Below, in pieces: positions 16,708-25,298 of a DNA stretch of 64,000 bases. Numbering within the stretch: position 1 is the first letter of the stretch; each line of letters begins with the position of its first letter. The position numbers were made by a program, and so were the translations under genes. The stretch is from Fredinandcohnia onubensis. Lineage in GTDB: Bacteria > Bacillota > Bacilli > Bacillales > Bacillaceae_L. The stretch is taken from positions 36,702 to 100,701 of the forward strand of contig NZ_NSEB01000014.1 in assembly GCF_002734215.1 (NCBI RefSeq), in the 5' to 3' direction. The notes under the pieces were generated by a model that was given only the letters and a program-made list of their open reading frames with translations, did not search any database and was not told the origin of the DNA.

Positions 16708-17193
16708 TTGGATAAAGTACAAACTTTTAAAGACGTCATGGGGAATTATCCGACGGGTGTAACGGTTGTAACGACGACTGATGAAAATGGAGTACCACTT
16801 GGTCTCACAGTAAACTCATTTGCCTCTGTTTCATTAGATCCAACATTGATTTTATGGTCAATTGATAAGCGAGTGTCCACTTACGATATTTTTACAAATG
16901 CCGATAAATTTGCGGTTCACGTATTAGCTGGGGACCAAGGGGATATTTGTGCTCTTTTTGCAAGCAAGGGAACAGATCGATTTGGTAATTGTGAATGGGA
17001 AATGTCTGATAACAATCTTCCAATCCTTAAGGGAACTGCGGGAGTATTACATTGTAAAACCCATAAGACGATTGAAGCGGGTGACCATACAATTCTAATC
17101 GGTGAAGTGGTAGAGATTGAAAATTATAGTAAGCCACCACTTCTTTATCACAACCGTAAATTCGGCAATATTCCTGATGAATTTTATAAATAA
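16708..17193 (+). CDS. Flavin reductase-like FMN-binding protein
   Basis: 161 residues of the flavin reductase/DIM6-NTAB family (HpaC-type), which bind FMN and usually pass reduced flavin to a monooxygenase. MGNYPTGVTVVTT at the N terminus, LTVNSFASVSLDP near 35-47 and the C-terminal LLYHNRKFG are typical. The reading frame starts with TTG at 16708 behind AAGGTG. No partner oxygenase of the flavin-dependent type is next to it, so it may act as a general reductase. Confidence 0.83.
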   Translation: MDKVQTFKDVMGNYPTGVTVVTTTDENGVPLGLTVNSFASVSLDPTLILWSIDKRVSTYDIFTNADKFAVHVLAGDQGDICALFASKGTDRFGNCEWEMSDNNLPILKGTAGVLHCKTHKTIEAGDHTILIGEVVEIENYSKPPLLYHNRKFGNIPDEFYK

Positions 17194-17200
17194 TCATTTG

Positions 17201-17233
17201 GGTACCTTTCCTTATTTGGAAAGGTATCTTTAA
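17201..17233 (+). terminator. Terminator after the flavin reductase gene
   Basis: GGTACCTTTCC/GGAAAGGTATC hairpin followed by a short T run. Confidence 0.75.
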
Positions 17234-17269
17234 GTTAAAACAACTCTTAAATGAAGCGAGTGGCTTTAT

Positions 17270-17761
17270 GTGAAACTCATGTCAACATTTATGGATAGTT
17301 TGCGTTTGCCGAATAAGGCAGCAATGAAGCGACTGAATAGGTTGGAAATGAGGAATACGATCCTTTTCCTTCTTTTATTATTGTTTATTGTCGCACTTCC
17401 TATTGAAATTAACTTACTTTTGGACGACTCCTATAAGGACAGCGGTATTCCTCAAAATATTTATATCATTCAAGTCCTCCTTTTTTACCCATTTTTAATG
17501 CTATTTTTAGGAATCGCAGGGATTTCCGCTTTAGCAGGAGCGGGTGTAGGAGTCAGTAAGGTTACACATCGCCATTTAAAATTTCAATTTCTGTGGAAGA
17601 TGTGTGCGTTTGCGTTAACAAAACCAATTATCATTTTTGCGGTTGCCAATATCCTGATTGGTACCCATTGGATTGTGAATACCATTATATTTATTTTGTT
17701 ATTTTACACGATTCTACGGATGATTTTTCATTATCCGAGTCGAGTGAAGAAACATACGTAA
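17270..17761 (+). CDS. Predicted integral membrane protein of unknown function
   Basis: 163 residues starting with GTG at 17270. I do not recognise a named family. The N-terminal 38 residues are charged and probably cytoplasmic. About four hydrophobic segments follow (near 40-60, 77-100, 113-130 and 136-152), the second with a Gly/Ala-rich GIAGISALAGAGVGV turn. The C terminus is basic (RVKKHT). The ribosome site is weak. It lies alone between two terminators, so it is probably its own transcription unit. An alternative ATG lies at 17279. Confidence 0.65.
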   Translation: MKLMSTFMDSLRLPNKAAMKRLNRLEMRNTILFLLLLLFIVALPIEINLLLDDSYKDSGIPQNIYIIQVLLFYPFLMLFLGIAGISALAGAGVGVSKVTHRHLKFQFLWKMCAFALTKPIIIFAVANILIGTHWIVNTIIFILLFYTILRMIFHYPSRVKKHT

Positions 17762-17791
17762 AAAGAATCGGTGTGCCGGTTCTTTTTTTAT
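17761..17791 (+). terminator. Terminator after the membrane protein gene
   Basis: AAAGAATCGG/CCGGTTCTTT hairpin followed by T7, beginning at the stop codon. Confidence 0.85.
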
Positions 17792-17917
17792 TACAGGAAA
17801 ATATTTGAAACTTTTTGTGTGAAAAACCGTACATACATAATGGGTTAGATTAAGAGATTTGGTTTCAATTTGTTTGCCGATCTCCTAGGGAATTGATTAA
17901 GTAGGAGGAATATCATT

Positions 17918-18844
17918 ATGGATGCTTTTCTGAAAGTAGATCATTTAAAGAAGTCTTTTAAAAATGTAGAGGTGCTAAAGGGTATTTCCTTTGAAGTTTA
18001 TAAAGGAGAAATTATGGCGATTCTTGGCCCAAACGGTGCTGGGAAATCAACCACGATCAGAAATATCATGGGAATCATGTATCCGGATGAAGGCTCTATT
18101 ACTTTCCAAGGACATATGGAAATACCACGAAATAAAATCGGATATTTACCAGAGGAACGTGGACTCTATAAAAATGTCAAGGTAATGGATATTCTTCTAT
18201 ATTTGGCTGAATTAAAGGATTATCCCGTAAATAAGGCCAAGGAACGTGCTCTTACCTACTTGAAGAAATTCGGGCTAGAGGGGAAAGAAAATTCATCCGT
18301 TGAGGAACTATCCAAAGGTATGGGACAAAAAGTACAATTTATTGCATCCATCTTACATGAACCGGAGTTTCTCATTTTGGACGAACCATTTTCAGGACTC
18401 GATCCAGTAAGCCAAGAATTATTTAAAGAAGAAATTAGGAATCTGGCTAAAGGCGGCACTGCAATTCTATTATCCTCTCATCAAATGAACCTAGTTGAGG
18501 AAATGTGTGATCGGTTATTTCTGATCCACCGTGGACAAAAGGTCATCTATGGATCGATGGATAATGTAAAGAAAGAATATGCCAATTTTAAATGTACCAT
18601 TCGCGGTAAAAACGATTTGGAAACTCTGCAAGGCCTTCCTGAGGTTCAACGGATAGAACAACAGGAGGAAACATCAATCTTGTACCTGACAAAGGATGTT
18701 AAAGTTGCAAGTTGGTTAAAGCATTTACCGGATCAACTGGAAATCAATGAGTTATCCATTGACCGAATCTCCCTACATGAGATATTTATTGATATTGCAA
18801 CGGATAAGAACATGCTGCGAGAGGAGGTTGTTATAGATGCGTAA
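17918..18844 (+). CDS. yhaQ: ABC transporter ATP-binding protein (YhaQ/NatA-like)
   Basis: ATPase subunit of an exporter, 308 residues. Walker A GPNGAGKST at about 39-47, the atypical signature LSKGMGQK near 137 and Walker B FLILDEPFSGLDP near 155 are present. The C-terminal 80 residues form the extra domain seen in NatA/YhaQ proteins. GTAGGAGG precedes the ATG. The gene overlaps the next by eight bases, coupling translation. Relatives in B. subtilis are linked to sodium export; that role here is inference. Confidence 0.82.
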   Translation: MDAFLKVDHLKKSFKNVEVLKGISFEVYKGEIMAILGPNGAGKSTTIRNIMGIMYPDEGSITFQGHMEIPRNKIGYLPEERGLYKNVKVMDILLYLAELKDYPVNKAKERALTYLKKFGLEGKENSSVEELSKGMGQKVQFIASILHEPEFLILDEPFSGLDPVSQELFKEEIRNLAKGGTAILLSSHQMNLVEEMCDRLFLIHRGQKVIYGSMDNVKKEYANFKCTIRGKNDLETLQGLPEVQRIEQQEETSILYLTKDVKVASWLKHLPDQLEINELSIDRISLHEIFIDIATDKNMLREEVVIDA

Positions 18845-20081
18845 CGCCATGAAAGTAGCCAAATGGGAAGTAAGAAGAAATATGAAAAATAAGTCCTTTT
18901 TGATTGGCTTATTCCTAACACCCGTTTTATTCTTAGCTTTTATGTTCTTAGGAAGTGTTTTTGGAGGTTCAGAGCCCGAAGAAGAAATTTCAACACGTGT
19001 TTTGATTAGTGATGAGCTTGGAGTTACTGAAGTCATTGAAGAAACAGTCACCGCACATGAACTGAATTGGGAGCTCGAGACAACAGAAAAAGGGTTTGAA
19101 GAAATCTTAGAAGAACTGAAAGAGTCGGAAAATACAGCGTTTATCATGTTCGAGCAGACAGGCTTTGATAATGGTGTGATTCCAGTTCATACAAGTGAAG
19201 AAATAAGTCCATTTTTTATGAATCAGGTTCAAGTATTAGAAGTTCCATTAAAGACCATGCAAATGAAAAAACTAGGGCTCTCAGAAGAACAGTTAGCTGC
19301 ATTCTCTAAACAGCTAACGTTTGAGGAAACATTCGTTGATGAGACAGAGGAAGCTGTTGAAGAAGAGTCAGAATCCGACTTGGTAGGAGAGGATCCTCTT
19401 GAACGAATTATACCTGGGGCTTTTGCAGGAATTATTCTACTTTCGATTATTTTCTCAGGAATGTATATTTTTCAAAGTGCTTCTCAAGAGAAGAAAGATA
19501 AGGTTGCAGAAATTGTATTATCATCCCTTACTGCAGCTGAGTTGATGCAAGGAAAGATTATCGGGTATTTCATATTAGGTATGATTCAAGCAGTTGTATT
19601 TCTTGGCTTTGGAATACCGATTGCACTTTGGAAGCTGGATATTCCTATTTTAAACTACTTAGTGGGACCAGAGATTTTATTATTCGTTTTAATTGCAATT
19701 TTAGGGTATCTCTTATTTGCGGCACTGTTTGTAGGTGTCGGTGCAACGATGGCTGATATGTCGTCAGCGGGTAATTTTCAAGGTATGGTTATGATGCTAC
19801 CATTTTTGCCTTTTGTATTTATTGGACCAGTAATTGGAGATCCAAGCGGTCTAATTGCACAAATCGGAACCTATATCCCGTTTACAGCTCCGGGAGTGTT
19901 ATTATTGCGTCTCACGTTTTTAGAAGAATGGCCATGGATAGAAATTGTTATTTCTTTATTTATTTTAATTGTGAGTATATGGCTATTTATGAAACTTGCA
20001 GGGAAAATTTTCAAAACAGGTATTCTTATGTATGGTAAAAATGCAACTCCGAAGGAAATTTGGAAGTGGATTCGTTCCTAA
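18837..20081 (+). CDS. yhaP: ABC transporter permease (YhaP/NatB-like)
   Basis: Membrane subunit of the same exporter, 414 residues. One helix lies near residues 22-42, followed by a large extracellular acidic domain (about 45-195, ending in a run of Glu/Asp). Five further helices lie between 200 and 395. PGAFAGIILLSIIFSGMYIFQSASQEKKDKVAEIVLSS, spread over about 195-232, is characteristic of ABC2-type permeases of this group. The length matches B. subtilis YhaP. It overlaps the ATPase gene. Confidence 0.82.
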   Translation: MRNAMKVAKWEVRRNMKNKSFLIGLFLTPVLFLAFMFLGSVFGGSEPEEEISTRVLISDELGVTEVIEETVTAHELNWELETTEKGFEEILEELKESENTAFIMFEQTGFDNGVIPVHTSEEISPFFMNQVQVLEVPLKTMQMKKLGLSEEQLAAFSKQLTFEETFVDETEEAVEEESESDLVGEDPLERIIPGAFAGIILLSIIFSGMYIFQSASQEKKDKVAEIVLSSLTAAELMQGKIIGYFILGMIQAVVFLGFGIPIALWKLDIPILNYLVGPEILLFVLIAILGYLLFAALFVGVGATMADMSSAGNFQGMVMMLPFLPFVFIGPVIGDPSGLIAQIGTYIPFTAPGVLLLRLTFLEEWPWIEIVISLFILIVSIWLFMKLAGKIFKTGILMYGKNATPKEIWKWIRS

Positions 20082-20109
20082 GTGAAGTACTACAAAGTGG
20101 GGTGTGAAA

Positions 20110-20400
20110 ATGGGTCTTTTATTTTTGGCTATAGGAATCGCAGTTGCAGGTTATTTCATCGGTGATGGCTTAAAAAACTTTAAAAATCCTGAAGCGAAGG
20201 GTGTAATGGAAAAGCTTGAGGAAGATGATTTATATGAACTGATTAAAGAGAAGGATATCGCTTATCATATTGGGGTCTCCAAAGAAGATGCAAAGCAATT
20301 GATAAAGGAGCATCCAGATATTCCTCATATCGTATTAAATGGAACAGTGTATTACCCAAAGAGTAAATTAAAGCAATGGTTATCAAACTTGGGTGAATAG
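20110..20400 (+). CDS. Small membrane-anchored protein with helix-turn-helix-like C terminus
   Basis: 96 residues, not recognised as a named family. An N-terminal hydrophobic segment (LLFLAIGIAVAGYFIGDGL) would anchor it. The C-terminal 50 residues (DIAYHIGVSKEDAKQLIKEHPD, then VYYPKSKLKQWL) resemble an excisionase-like DNA-binding fold with a winged segment. ATG at 20110 is chosen because GTGGGGTG lies six bases before it; GTG at 20104 overlaps that ribosome site. It is 28 bases after the ABC permease and probably in its operon. Confidence 0.7.
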   Translation: MGLLFLAIGIAVAGYFIGDGLKNFKNPEAKGVMEKLEEDDLYELIKEKDIAYHIGVSKEDAKQLIKEHPDIPHIVLNGTVYYPKSKLKQWLSNLGE

Positions 20401-20417
20401 CGCAACAGTCCTTCTCG

Positions 20418-20627
20418 ATAAAGTGAAACTTCAATCAGCGGGGATTCTTTATGGCCCGTTGATTGTTAGTTGAGGCACATAGGATGTGTGTCACAAAGAC
20501 GTTGCCACAGGACGTGGCGCTCTTAGTCTTTGTTCGATGATCGGGCTTTTACGGGCAGTTTCCCGTTTAAACTTCTATGTTTTCACTAAAGTTTTGAGTG
20601 TGGATATACTGCCCGTTAATGCGGGAT
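20418..20627 (-). repeat. Dispersed repeat family A, copy A2 (cassette present, reversed)
   Basis: On the minus strand it reads ATCCCGCATTAACGGGCAGT, then ACTGCCCGTAAAAGCCCGAT, the cassette (20474-20531), CAACTAACAATC and GATTGAAGTTTCACTTTAT. The cassette is identical to that of A1 over all 58 bases. The region between the first two motifs differs from A1 and A3 in sequence. It fills the gap after the small membrane-anchored protein gene, 17 bases past its stop. Confidence 0.9.
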
Positions 20628-20686
20628 AAATAAATTACTAATCCTGTGAAACACTATCACTAGGTGAATGTGTAAGGAGGATTTTA

Positions 20687-21544
20687 ATGGAAAAGGACAT
20701 GCAATACGGAAGTGATTATAAATTTATTCCGGCAACCTCTATAGGTAGCGGAGTCGGAATGCAGGTAGTACCGGATATTTATTCGCATACCATCCAAATC
20801 GTGAACTTTATGCTAGTTGGTGAGCCGGGTACATCGGAATATGTGATTGTAGACGCGGGAATGCCAGGTTCTGCAGAGGAAATAATTGCAGTATGTGAGG
20901 AACGCTTTGGCAAGGATAGTCGACCGAAGGCAATTCTTTTAACACATGGCCATTTTGATCATGTAGGTGCAATCGTTGAGTTAGTTGAGCACTGGAATGT
21001 ACCTGTTTACGCTCATGAATTGGAGATGCCATTTTTAACAGGGCAAAAAAGCTATCCTGAACCAGACTCGTCGGTTGAAGGGGGGATGGTGGCGAAAATG
21101 TCACCATTATTTCCGAATGAGCCAATCCAGTTAGGAAGTCATGTCGAAAAGCTTCCAGTGGATGGAACTGTTCCTCATTTGCCGGAATTCCGTTGGATCC
21201 ATACGCCAGGCCATGCACCAGGTCATGTATCTTTTTTTCGAGAAAAGGATCGCGCTCTTATCGTGGGTGATGCATTTGTGACAGTGAAGCAAGAGTACTT
21301 GTATAAGGTGTTTACGCAAGAACTGGAAATCAGCGGTCCGCCAAGATATTTAACAACAGATTGGCAGGCAGCAAAGAAATCGGTTGAAACTCTAGCTAAG
21401 TTAGAACCAAGTGTTGCCATTACGGGACATGGTTTGCCGATGACCGGTGAGCTGTTAGAAGAATCCTTAACAAGATTAGTAAGAGACTTTGACCAAATTG
21501 CAATTCCGGACTATGGACGCTATATAGATAAAAATATCCATTAG
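20687..21544 (+). CDS. MBL-fold metallo-hydrolase
   Basis: 285-residue zinc hydrolase of the beta-lactamase fold. The metal motif THGHFDHVG near residues 85-93, later metal ligands in HTPGHAPGHVSFF and GDAF, and a final GHG motif (AITGHGLPM) are all present. GTAAGGAGG precedes the ATG. It resembles YflN-type proteins of bacilli, whose substrates are not settled. Glyoxalase II or lactonase activity cannot be told apart from sequence alone. It is monocistronic, closed by a terminator. Confidence 0.85.
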   Translation: MEKDMQYGSDYKFIPATSIGSGVGMQVVPDIYSHTIQIVNFMLVGEPGTSEYVIVDAGMPGSAEEIIAVCEERFGKDSRPKAILLTHGHFDHVGAIVELVEHWNVPVYAHELEMPFLTGQKSYPEPDSSVEGGMVAKMSPLFPNEPIQLGSHVEKLPVDGTVPHLPEFRWIHTPGHAPGHVSFFREKDRALIVGDAFVTVKQEYLYKVFTQELEISGPPRYLTTDWQAAKKSVETLAKLEPSVAITGHGLPMTGELLEESLTRLVRDFDQIAIPDYGRYIDKNIH

Positions 21545-21548
21545 AAAA

Positions 21549-21581
21549 GAAACCTGGCTGTCTTAAAAAGCCAGGTTTCTT
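21549..21581 (+). terminator. Terminator after the MBL hydrolase gene
   Basis: AGAAACCTGGC/GCCAGGTTTCT hairpin followed by TT and a weak tail. Confidence 0.8.
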
Positions 21582-21591
21582 ACACTTAGCT

Positions 21592-21664
21592 GGGACACGG
21601 GGACAGGTCCATTGTCCCAGCCTTAGGTATAAATGGTGGGACAAGGAACCTGTCCCTCTGTCCC
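21592..21664 (+). repeat. Pair of 27-bp GGGAC palindromic units in opposite orientation
   Basis: Units at 21592-21618 and 21638-21664, each exactly 27 bases with GGGAC and GTCCC ends. The first, when reversed, aligns to the second and to the unit at 6105-6131 around GGACCTGTCCC. The two are 19 bases apart, as expected of paired REP-like elements. Confidence 0.8.
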
Positions 21665-21742
21665 GGAGTAAGTTAATTGTTTCATAAACAATCTTTTATA
21701 TAGTATATTTTAAAGTAGAATGATTTGGTGAGAGAGGGGAAT

Positions 21743-23197
21743 ATGGTGAATATCTCTTCGTTGTTATTAGGGTTGGTTATGGTCTTAAACATTGTTTTCG
21801 CCGTAGTTGTAATCTTTCGTGAAAGAAGAGATGCCAGTTCGACTTGGGCATGGTTATTAGTACTTTTCTTTATACCAGTAGCCGGCTTCATTTTGTATTT
21901 GCTATTAGGTCGAAATTTAACACGTGACCATCTCTTTCAGTGGGATGATTTAAAGAAGAGTGGGATTGAAGAGGTTCTAGAAAAACAGAAAGAACTGATA
22001 CGTACACAAAAATTCCACTTTAATAATCATGTTACAAAAGATAATCAAGACCTCATTTACATGAATCTTAAAAATGACCAGGCCTTGTTTACAAAAAACA
22101 ACGCCGTGGAAGTTTTTACGGATGGACAACAAAAATTCAGACGTCTATTTCAGGATATTGAGGACGCAAAGGAATCCATTCATTTGCAATATTATATTAT
22201 TAAAAATGATAATCTAGGTCGAAAATTAATGGCGCATTTAACCAAGAAGGTTAAAGAAGGTGTTATGGTCCGCGTTCTTTATGATGAGCTAGGATCCAGG
22301 ACATTGACGAAACGTTTTTTTAAAGAGTTTCGTGAAGCTGGTGGTCTAGTTGAGGTCTTTTTCCCTTCAAGGCTACGGTTTATCAATTTACGGATGAACT
22401 TTCGAAACCATCGGAAATTAGTCATTATTGATGGAAAGGTTGGTTACGTAGGCGGATTCAACGTCGGTGACGAGTATTTAGGTTTGAACACGAGGTTTGG
22501 ATATTGGCGAGATACGCATTTACGCATTAGGGGAAATGCTGTTGACACCATGCAGGCTCGCTTCATTTTAGACTGGAATCAAGCATCCCGTGATTATGAT
22601 ATTATGTATGATCCAGAACTTTTTCCGATTGAGAATGTCAGAATAGGCAATGTCGGGATTCAAATTGTTACAAGTGGGCCGGATTCGGAGTTTGAGCAGA
22701 TTAAGAATGCGTATATTAAAATGATTTATTCCGCGAAAAAATCGATTTATATGCAGACACCATATTTTATCCCTGATAAAAGCTTACTCGATGCACTTAG
22801 GGTGGCATGCCTTTCAGGGGTCCAAGTGAACATCATGATTCCAGATAAACCGGACCATCCATTCGTTTACTGGGCGACCATCTCGCATATCGGAGAATTG
22901 CTACCAGTTGGAGCAAATGTTTATATATACAGCAATGGCTTTATTCATTCAAAAACACTTGTTGTTGATGAGGAAATTTCTTCAGTTGGTACAGCGAATA
23001 TTGACGTAAGAAGTTTTAGACTAAACTTTGAGGTCAATGCGTTTTTATATGATGAAAATATTTCTAAAGAGCTAACAGCTATTTTCAAAGAAGACATAAA
23101 GCTTTCTAAATTACTGACATTTGATGAATATGGAAAAAGAGGCGCTAATATTAAATTTAAGGAATCCATTTCAAGACTTTTATCTCCCATCCTATAG
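21743..23197 (+). CDS. cls: Cardiolipin synthase
   Basis: Joins two phosphatidylglycerols into cardiolipin at the membrane; 484 residues, normal for bacterial Cls. Two N-terminal helices (about 5-30 and 36-60) are followed by two phospholipase D motifs. NHRKLVIIDGKVGYVGG lies near residue 225 and HSKTLVVDEEISSVGTANID near 405, each with the catalytic HxK(x4)D. Start uncertain among ATG 21743, GTG 21746 and an upstream in-frame codon at 21725; GAGAGGGG favours 21743 or 21746. Closed by a terminator. Confidence 0.93.
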   Translation: MVNISSLLLGLVMVLNIVFAVVVIFRERRDASSTWAWLLVLFFIPVAGFILYLLLGRNLTRDHLFQWDDLKKSGIEEVLEKQKELIRTQKFHFNNHVTKDNQDLIYMNLKNDQALFTKNNAVEVFTDGQQKFRRLFQDIEDAKESIHLQYYIIKNDNLGRKLMAHLTKKVKEGVMVRVLYDELGSRTLTKRFFKEFREAGGLVEVFFPSRLRFINLRMNFRNHRKLVIIDGKVGYVGGFNVGDEYLGLNTRFGYWRDTHLRIRGNAVDTMQARFILDWNQASRDYDIMYDPELFPIENVRIGNVGIQIVTSGPDSEFEQIKNAYIKMIYSAKKSIYMQTPYFIPDKSLLDALRVACLSGVQVNIMIPDKPDHPFVYWATISHIGELLPVGANVYIYSNGFIHSKTLVVDEEISSVGTANIDVRSFRLNFEVNAFLYDENISKELTAIFKEDIKLSKLLTFDEYGKRGANIKFKESISRLLSPIL

Positions 23198-23217
23198 TCG
23201 ACAAAATATCGGTGTGG

Positions 23218-23256
23218 CTTATCTTAAAAAAAGTGTAAGTTGCACCGATTTTTTTA
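23218..23256 (+). terminator. Terminator after cls
   Basis: ATCGGTG/CACCGAT stem with a long loop, followed by T7. Confidence 0.75.
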
Positions 23257-23307
23257 TATTTGAAATTGCCTAAAATTAGGGTAGGATTGATTTTGGGGGG
23301 AGATTCT

Positions 23308-23880
23308 TTGAATTTAATGGACATGAATACAGAAGTGTTTTACAAAATTAATGGGTTAAGCGAGGAATTATCATTTTTAAATCAGCCAATGATTTATATA
23401 GCGAGTTATACCTTGTATGTCCTTATCCTAGCAGTGATTTGTTATCTAATTAAAGGCTCACAAAACCGTATTATGGCGGTCAGTGCTTTGCTTTCGGTAG
23501 GGGTAGCGGTACTACTAGGAAGAGTGGCGGGAATGTTTCATTCCAATAATCAGCCTTTCGCTGAACTGACAAATGTCCATCAATTGATTGAAAAGGCAGT
23601 TAATAATTCATTTCCAAGTGATCATACGATGATCTTTTTTTCGGTTAGTTTTACTTTTTTCTTGTTTAAGAAACCGGGAAGATATCTTTGGATGGCACTT
23701 GCATGCATAGTAGGTTTTTCACGAATTTGGGTGGGGGTACACTATCCTGGTGATATTATCGTAGCAGCCATTCTAGCCATGCTTTCGGCGTATCTTTTAT
23801 TCGTGACAGGATCGAAGATCAAATTACGAAATCGAAATGATCAGCTTGAGTTTCCAATAACAAATGAAAAAGACTTCTGA
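23308..23880 (+). CDS. bcrC: PAP2-family phosphatase, BcrC-like undecaprenyl-pyrophosphatase
   Basis: 190 residues, similar in length to BcrC, which recycles undecaprenyl pyrophosphate for cell-wall synthesis and protects against bacitracin. Motif 2 SFPSDHT and motif 3 SRIWVGVHYPGD are intact. Motif 1 shows NNQPF where many family members have RP. About five hydrophobic helices are visible. I chose the TTG at 23308 behind GGGGGGAG; ATG 23317 is the alternative. Generic membrane phosphatase activity cannot be excluded. Confidence 0.78.
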   Translation: MNLMDMNTEVFYKINGLSEELSFLNQPMIYIASYTLYVLILAVICYLIKGSQNRIMAVSALLSVGVAVLLGRVAGMFHSNNQPFAELTNVHQLIEKAVNNSFPSDHTMIFFSVSFTFFLFKKPGRYLWMALACIVGFSRIWVGVHYPGDIIVAAILAMLSAYLLFVTGSKIKLRNRNDQLEFPITNEKDF

Positions 23881-24005
23881 TAACGAGTAATATCGGTTAT
23901 TTTTACAGATGCTTTCGTTAGAATAAAAGCGGATATTTTACAAGCATTAGGGGAAATATAGAGTGTGAATTTTTTCGTCTAAGTGAACGGCGATGTAAGA
24001 GGGGA

Positions 24006-24044
24006 CCACGTCCTTATCGTATTTTGATAATGACGTGGTTTTTT
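24006..24044 (+). terminator. Terminator between the PAP2 phosphatase and SAM hydrolase genes
   Basis: CCACGTCCTTATC/GATAATGACGTGG hairpin followed by T6. Confidence 0.85.
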
Positions 24045-24099
24045 GTTTTTTGATAACAAGCCTTCCTGGGATAGAATAATAAAAGATGGAGGTATAGGT

Positions 24100-24942
24100 A
24101 TGAATAATCATTTAGTATTGCAGACCGATTTTGGAACGAGTGATGGGGCTGTAAGCGCAATGTACGGTGTTGCTCTATCGGTTCACCCAGCGCTTCCGAT
24201 ATTTGACCTAACCCATGACATCTCGCCATTTAATATTTGGGAAGGCTCCTACCGGCTTTTTCAGACTATAAAGTATTGGCCGGAGGGGACTGTTTTTGTT
24301 TCTGTTGTGGATCCTGGAGTTGGTTCTGATCGATTAAGCATCGTGGTGCAGACAGAGACGAACCAATATCTTGTGACACCTGATAACGGAACAATCACTC
24401 ATATCAAGCGGGCGTTTGGAATTAAAGAAGCGAGAATGATTGATGAAAGTAAAAACCGTTTGCCTTTTTCAGGTGAATCATACACCTTTCATGGAAGGGA
24501 TGTGTATGCCTATACAGGGGCTAGACTAGCTTCACGAGTGATCACTTATGAAGAGGTCGGGCCAACAGTTCCGGTAGAGTCCTTGGTAGAGTTGCCTGTT
24601 TTTGAAGTGAAAGTTGATAATGACGCAATTATTGGGAATATTGATATCCTAGATGTCCGCTTTGGTAACCTTTGGACCAATATTGACAGATCCCTTTTTA
24701 ATCAACTTGGTAATGGGTATGGTGATATCTTCGAAGTCATCATTGATCGTGAAGGAAGTATTGTATATAAAAGTACAATGAAGTATGGACGTTCTTTCGC
24801 TGACAGTGAACTTGGGGATCCACTGCTCTATATTAATTCTTTAGACAAAATCGGAGTGGCTCTTAATCAGGAGTCCTTTGCTGAAAAATTTTCAATAGGT
24901 ACTGGTGCAGAATGGATAATTAAAATCCGGAAAACAAACTAA
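24100..24942 (+). CDS. SAM hydrolase / SAM hydroxide adenosyltransferase (DUF62 family)
   Basis: 280 residues. The family splits S-adenosylmethionine into adenosine and methionine using water, and is related to fluorinase. LQTDFGTSDGAVSAMYGV opens the protein. DLTHDISPFNIWEG, FVSVVDPGVGSDR, VTPDNGTITH and FHGRDVYA follow in the expected order. ATG 24100 follows ATGGAGGT; the longer frame from 24043 lacks support. It is alone between two terminators. Its role may be SAM turnover. Confidence 0.9.
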   Translation: MNNHLVLQTDFGTSDGAVSAMYGVALSVHPALPIFDLTHDISPFNIWEGSYRLFQTIKYWPEGTVFVSVVDPGVGSDRLSIVVQTETNQYLVTPDNGTITHIKRAFGIKEARMIDESKNRLPFSGESYTFHGRDVYAYTGARLASRVITYEEVGPTVPVESLVELPVFEVKVDNDAIIGNIDILDVRFGNLWTNIDRSLFNQLGNGYGDIFEVIIDREGSIVYKSTMKYGRSFADSELGDPLLYINSLDKIGVALNQESFAEKFSIGTGAEWIIKIRKTN

Positions 24943-24973
24943 AACACCGTTCAGATAATGAACGGTGTTTTTT
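24943..24973 (+). terminator. Terminator, probably used from both sides
   Basis: AACACCGTTC/GAACGGTGTT hairpin with T8 downstream on plus and an A-rich/T-rich partner on minus. It sits between convergent genes. Confidence 0.85.
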
Positions 24974-24979
24974 TACGTA

Positions 24980-25147
24980 TTATGTTAAAGGCTTGTTTTG
25001 CTTTAATAGGTTTGAAGCGGGAAGCGTGATGATTTTTCCTCCGATTTGGACATGGATGGAATCATTAAATATTGCTTTTACTATCCCTTTTAGCTGGACA
25101 GTCGAATTAACCGCGATCTCTTTTTTGGATTCATTATTGGTGGTCAT
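24980..25147 (-). CDS. Small conserved-looking protein, SH3/KOW-like (DUF2187-like)
   Basis: 55 residues starting MTTNNESKKEI and ending KQNKPLT. GAGAGGGG lies eight bases before the ATG at 25147, the best evidence that it is real. The core (VQLKGIVKAIFNDSIHVQIGG) looks like a small beta barrel of the DUF2187 kind found in bacilli, with no membrane segment. It converges on the SAM hydrolase gene and shares its terminator. Function unknown. Confidence 0.65.
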   Translation of the reverse strand: MTTNNESKKEIAVNSTVQLKGIVKAIFNDSIHVQIGGKIITLPASNLLKQNKPLT

Positions 25148-25298
25148 GGCAATTCCCCTCTCAGGTTTTTATATTTAGAGGCTTTAAAATAAAAACATTA
25201 TATCCCATAATTATGAAAACTATACGTGTAAAATTATTATTTTATCTTATTTTACCTTGAAAATTTTGTCTTGTGCAAGTTTGACGAATTGGTTATTA

